From: Sporosarcina sp. NCCP-2222
GTDB taxonomy: Bacteria; Bacillota; Bacilli; Bacillales_A; Planococcaceae
Assembly (NCBI RefSeq): GCF_023168145.1
Contig: NZ_BQYK01000005.1
Location: 161,616-211,870 of the forward strand
DNA length: 50,255 nt
Reading direction: 5' to 3'
Part shown: one piece after another, positions 48,381-50,255 of the stretch
Numbering within the stretch: position 1 is the stretch's first letter
Layout of the letters: each line of letters starts with the position of its first letter
Notes under the pieces: model-generated
What the model was told of the DNA's origin: nothing
Databases searched by the model: none
Seen by the model: the letters and a program-made list of their open reading frames with translations, nothing else
Position numbers and translations under genes: made by a program

Positions 48381-49256
48381 CTATCCTAGTTTCTCCGTAT
48401 GCCGGCACACCGGAAACCCACTACACCCGTAAAACTTTCCATACCTGCCCGACTTTAATGTTAAATGCCCATCGCATTTCGGACACCTTTTCGGTTTATC
48501 TGAAACAACCTGTTTTTTCGTTTCAGCTATATTCATAGGGACCGCTGACATTCTTATCTTTGCTTGTCTCACCTTTTTCATATGTTCAGCTTTACGCTCT
48601 TTCCTATCCTTCTTTTCTAGTGAGGAGAGTTCAGTTAGTTTATCATTGATGTGCTGGAGTTCCATTTTGCTAATTCGATGCTCTTTGAATTGTGAAATCG
48701 TTCTTAGTAATTCTGGAAATTGTATTACATGAGCTGTTGTAAATTTCTTGTTGAATTTAAAAGTGGAATTCGATGAGAATGCGATTACGGAGTGGATGTC
48801 TGCTGTATTTTCTTTTCCTATGTATGCTGCTAAAGCCTGGATATGGCCGTAGTTTTGCCGAATCGGATTGTAAAACTTCGATTTCCGTCTATAGATCACT
48901 TGTGTCCAAAACGGTTTATATTCATCACCAAAAATCCAACCACTGTAATGCTTCGTTTCAATAACAAAGAGGCCGTATGCAGATGTCACAATATGGTCTA
49001 CTTGGGTCAGTCCATGTTCCCCGTTTGGAATATAGATATTATGAAAAACCTTATATTCCTCACCTAAGCTGCGGAGCTTTGACTTGACCTTCCACTCCCC
49101 CACTATTCCTTTGATAACCGGCATTTTCCATTGCACTAAAGCTGACAGTATGATGAATACCGCGAAGAAAGGAAATACACTAGAAGCAAGAAACAATTTA
49201 ATGGCAACAAAAAACCCCTCATAAAACTCTGCCATCATACTATTATCCACTTTCAT
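48381..49256 (-). CDS. Membrane NERD-domain protein with a C-terminal zinc ribbon
   Basis: 291 residues, ATG after GGGGGGAG. An N-terminal transmembrane segment (about 20-42) is followed by the NERD (nuclease-related) domain: GIVGEWKVKSKL, THxxDHIV-type TQVDHIVTSAYGLFVIETKHYSGWIFGD, and IRQNYGHIQAL. The D...E-x-K residues are the PD-(D/E)XK-like core. A charged helix follows, then a topoisomerase-IA-type zinc finger with C258, C261, C278 and C284 (KCDGHLTLKSGRYGKFYGCSGFPVC). It is a probable membrane-tethered DNA-binding or DNA-cleaving protein; its role is unknown. Confidence 0.85.
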   Translation of the reverse strand: MKVDNSMMAEFYEGFFVAIKLFLASSVFPFFAVFIILSALVQWKMPVIKGIVGEWKVKSKLRSLGEEYKVFHNIYIPNGEHGLTQVDHIVTSAYGLFVIETKHYSGWIFGDEYKPFWTQVIYRRKSKFYNPIRQNYGHIQALAAYIGKENTADIHSVIAFSSNSTFKFNKKFTTAHVIQFPELLRTISQFKEHRISKMELQHINDKLTELSSLEKKDRKERKAEHMKKVRQAKIRMSAVPMNIAETKKQVVSDKPKRCPKCDGHLTLKSGRYGKFYGCSGFPVCRHTEKLG

Positions 49257-49372
49257 GAACTCCCCCCAATAGGCACTTACATTATTTTCTAATTAATTAA
49301 ATAGTATCATATAATATGAAATAAGTTCCTTTTATTAAAGAAAAAGTTTATTCCACCTAAATTCAGTAAAGA

Positions 49373-49408
49373 AAAAGAGTGCGGATCCTTGCAGACTCGC
49401 ACTCTTTA
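49373..49408 (-). terminator. Terminator of the last gene
   Basis: AAAGAGTGCG pairs with CGCACTCTTT; the minus strand continues TTCTTTAC after T5. Confidence 0.78.
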
Positions 49409-49419
49409 AAATGACCATA

Positions 49420-50255
49420 TTAGATTAACTTCTCAATCGCCCGCTGAACCTGCCCACGCAACATCTCAAACTCATGGCTCCGAACTAACTGCTCCATAGC
49501 CCCTCTCAACTCAGCCGCATCCTCCAAATTCGCTACCGGTACTGCACGCGAATAAATTCGTGTATACTTCCTTCCCTCTTCATAAGCCAGAGCCCGTACC
49601 GGAATGCCCTGTTCCTCGAGTCTCTGCAGGAAGGCGTTCCTCTTTTCAGACGGCAATGGCCCGACTTCTACAATCAAACGGACCGTAGTACTTCTTCTGC
49701 TGAACCAGGCGATAAGCGGTTGGCCGAGCCAATATCTTTCGGTCATTTCATAGTCCATAGGAAAGTCTGTCCATTCCGGCTCAATAAAACATGGCAGGCT
49801 CGGATGAACGAGGAAATGGTCAGTCTGGATGTGATGTTCCTCTGCGAATGCCTGAAATGCTTTGGCCAGGGGTGCTTCGTGCATGACGAAAGCTACTGGC
49901 TCCTGCTGCGTATCCATTTGAAGAGCCTCTGCAATTTGCTTCAATAAAATCTGAAATGTCTCTTTCTCATATAACCGCTCCATCGTTTGAATCAGCGAAT
50001 CTACGTCATCCCAGGAGGCCGGACACTCGGCATCCATGTAGATGCGCGTGTATTGGCGCCCTTCTTCAAATGCCTGCTCCTTCACATCGATCCCCTTTAC
50101 CTGAAGTGCCTTCAGAAGCTTCACTCGTTTTTCATGCTCCAGCGGGCCAACCTCCACGCGCAGCTTCATCCGATGATCTGCCCGTTCGAACCAAGCAATC
50201 AGCCCCCGGTTCATCCACCATGCTTTGCGTAAATCCTCTTCTTCGAAGTGGTCGT
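49420..50255 (-). CDS. Internally duplicated protein of unknown function (N-terminus outside window)
   Basis: The frame runs to the window edge: upstream of the first in-frame ATG (50214) it continues with DHFEEEDLRKAWW, and WWMNRGLIAWF aligns with YWLGQPLIAWF of the second copy, so the gene starts beyond 50255. Two repeats of about 95 residues are present, each LIAWF...(K/R)L-x-VEVGPL-x(2)EKR...EEGR(Q/K)YTRIY and a C-terminal helix. The VEVGPL strand with acidic residues recalls PD-(D/E)XK-like or DUF4268-like modules, but I cannot assign it. A degenerate copy of its 3' end is at 45050-45235. Confidence 0.7.
   Translation of the reverse strand, partial: DHFEEEDLRKAWWMNRGLIAWFERADHRMKLRVEVGPLEHEKRVKLLKALQVKGIDVKEQAFEEGRQYTRIYMDAECPASWDDVDSLIQTMERLYEKETFQILLKQIAEALQMDTQQEPVAFVMHEAPLAKAFQAFAEEHHIQTDHFLVHPSLPCFIEPEWTDFPMDYEMTERYWLGQPLIAWFSRRSTTVRLIVEVGPLPSEKRNAFLQRLEEQGIPVRALAYEEGRKYTRIYSRAVPVANLEDAAELRGAMEQLVRSHEFEMLRGQVQRAIEKLI

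Overview
The window looks like a chromosomal segment of a Gram-positive, low-to-mid GC Bacillales bacterium, probably of the Sporosarcina/Planococcaceae type. This assignment is an inference from gene content, strong AGGAGG-type ribosome binding sites with frequent TTG/GTG starts, ECF sigma operons of the Bacillus kind, a PyrR-type RNA leader and Bacillus-style lipoproteins. There is no rRNA, tRNA, CRISPR array, intact insertion sequence or phage module. About 56 genes are packed on both strands.

Layout. 0-6.2 kb: the tail of a repeat-rich acidic protein, small membrane or lipoproteins of unknown function, an EF-G-binding (FusB-like) protein, a histidine phosphatase, a GNAT acetyltransferase and a predicted beta-propeller protein. 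6.7-10.4 kb: a four-gene operon for a Tat-exported GMC dehydrogenase (small Tat-signal subunit, flavoprotein, TatA, TatC). 10.7-13.8 kb: small conserved-unknown genes and a DNA alkylation repair relative. 13.8-18.3 kb: a TetR-controlled FAD oxidoreductase/SRPBCC operon, then an MFS transporter whose leader carries two PyrR-type RNA hairpins with intrinsic terminators. 19.3-25 kb: an HpaB-type hydroxylase, a single-chain triple RidA protein, a decayed MFS gene and the 23S rRNA uracil methyltransferase RlmD/RlmCD. 25-34.2 kb: GrpB-like and aminoglycoside-phosphotransferase-like genes, a LysR-hutG-gltS module for histidine/glutamate metabolism, a dihydrouridine synthase, and an ornithine racemase/amino-acid symporter operon.

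35-47.5 kb holds three separate ECF sigma/anti-sigma operons. In all three the sigma and anti-sigma genes overlap by exactly 8 bp. Each is preceded by a TGwAAC-N16/17-sGTCTr promoter-like sequence, and each has a different extracytoplasmic domain on the anti-sigma partner (a degenerate signal-peptidase-like fold, a DUF4179-like domain, and a beta-propeller plus GerMN-like domain). Between them lie VOC, SDR, GNAT, amidohydrolase and Rgg-type regulator genes. 47.8-50.3 kb: a DUF7662-like protein, a 28-residue membrane peptide, a NERD/zinc-ribbon protein and an internally duplicated protein running off the right edge. A decayed copy of the end of that last gene sits 4 kb upstream, at 45.1 kb.

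Repeats are a second theme. Three intergenic arrays have a strict 21-bp period: two share a TATGCGCGG core and lie in opposite orientations, and one has a GGTGGTAA core. Four copies of a CCAGGCACT/AGTGCCTGG hairpin also lie between genes. The most promising leads are the PyrR-type control of an MFS transporter, the trio of matched ECF operons, the covalently fused RidA trimer and the 21-bp arrays.
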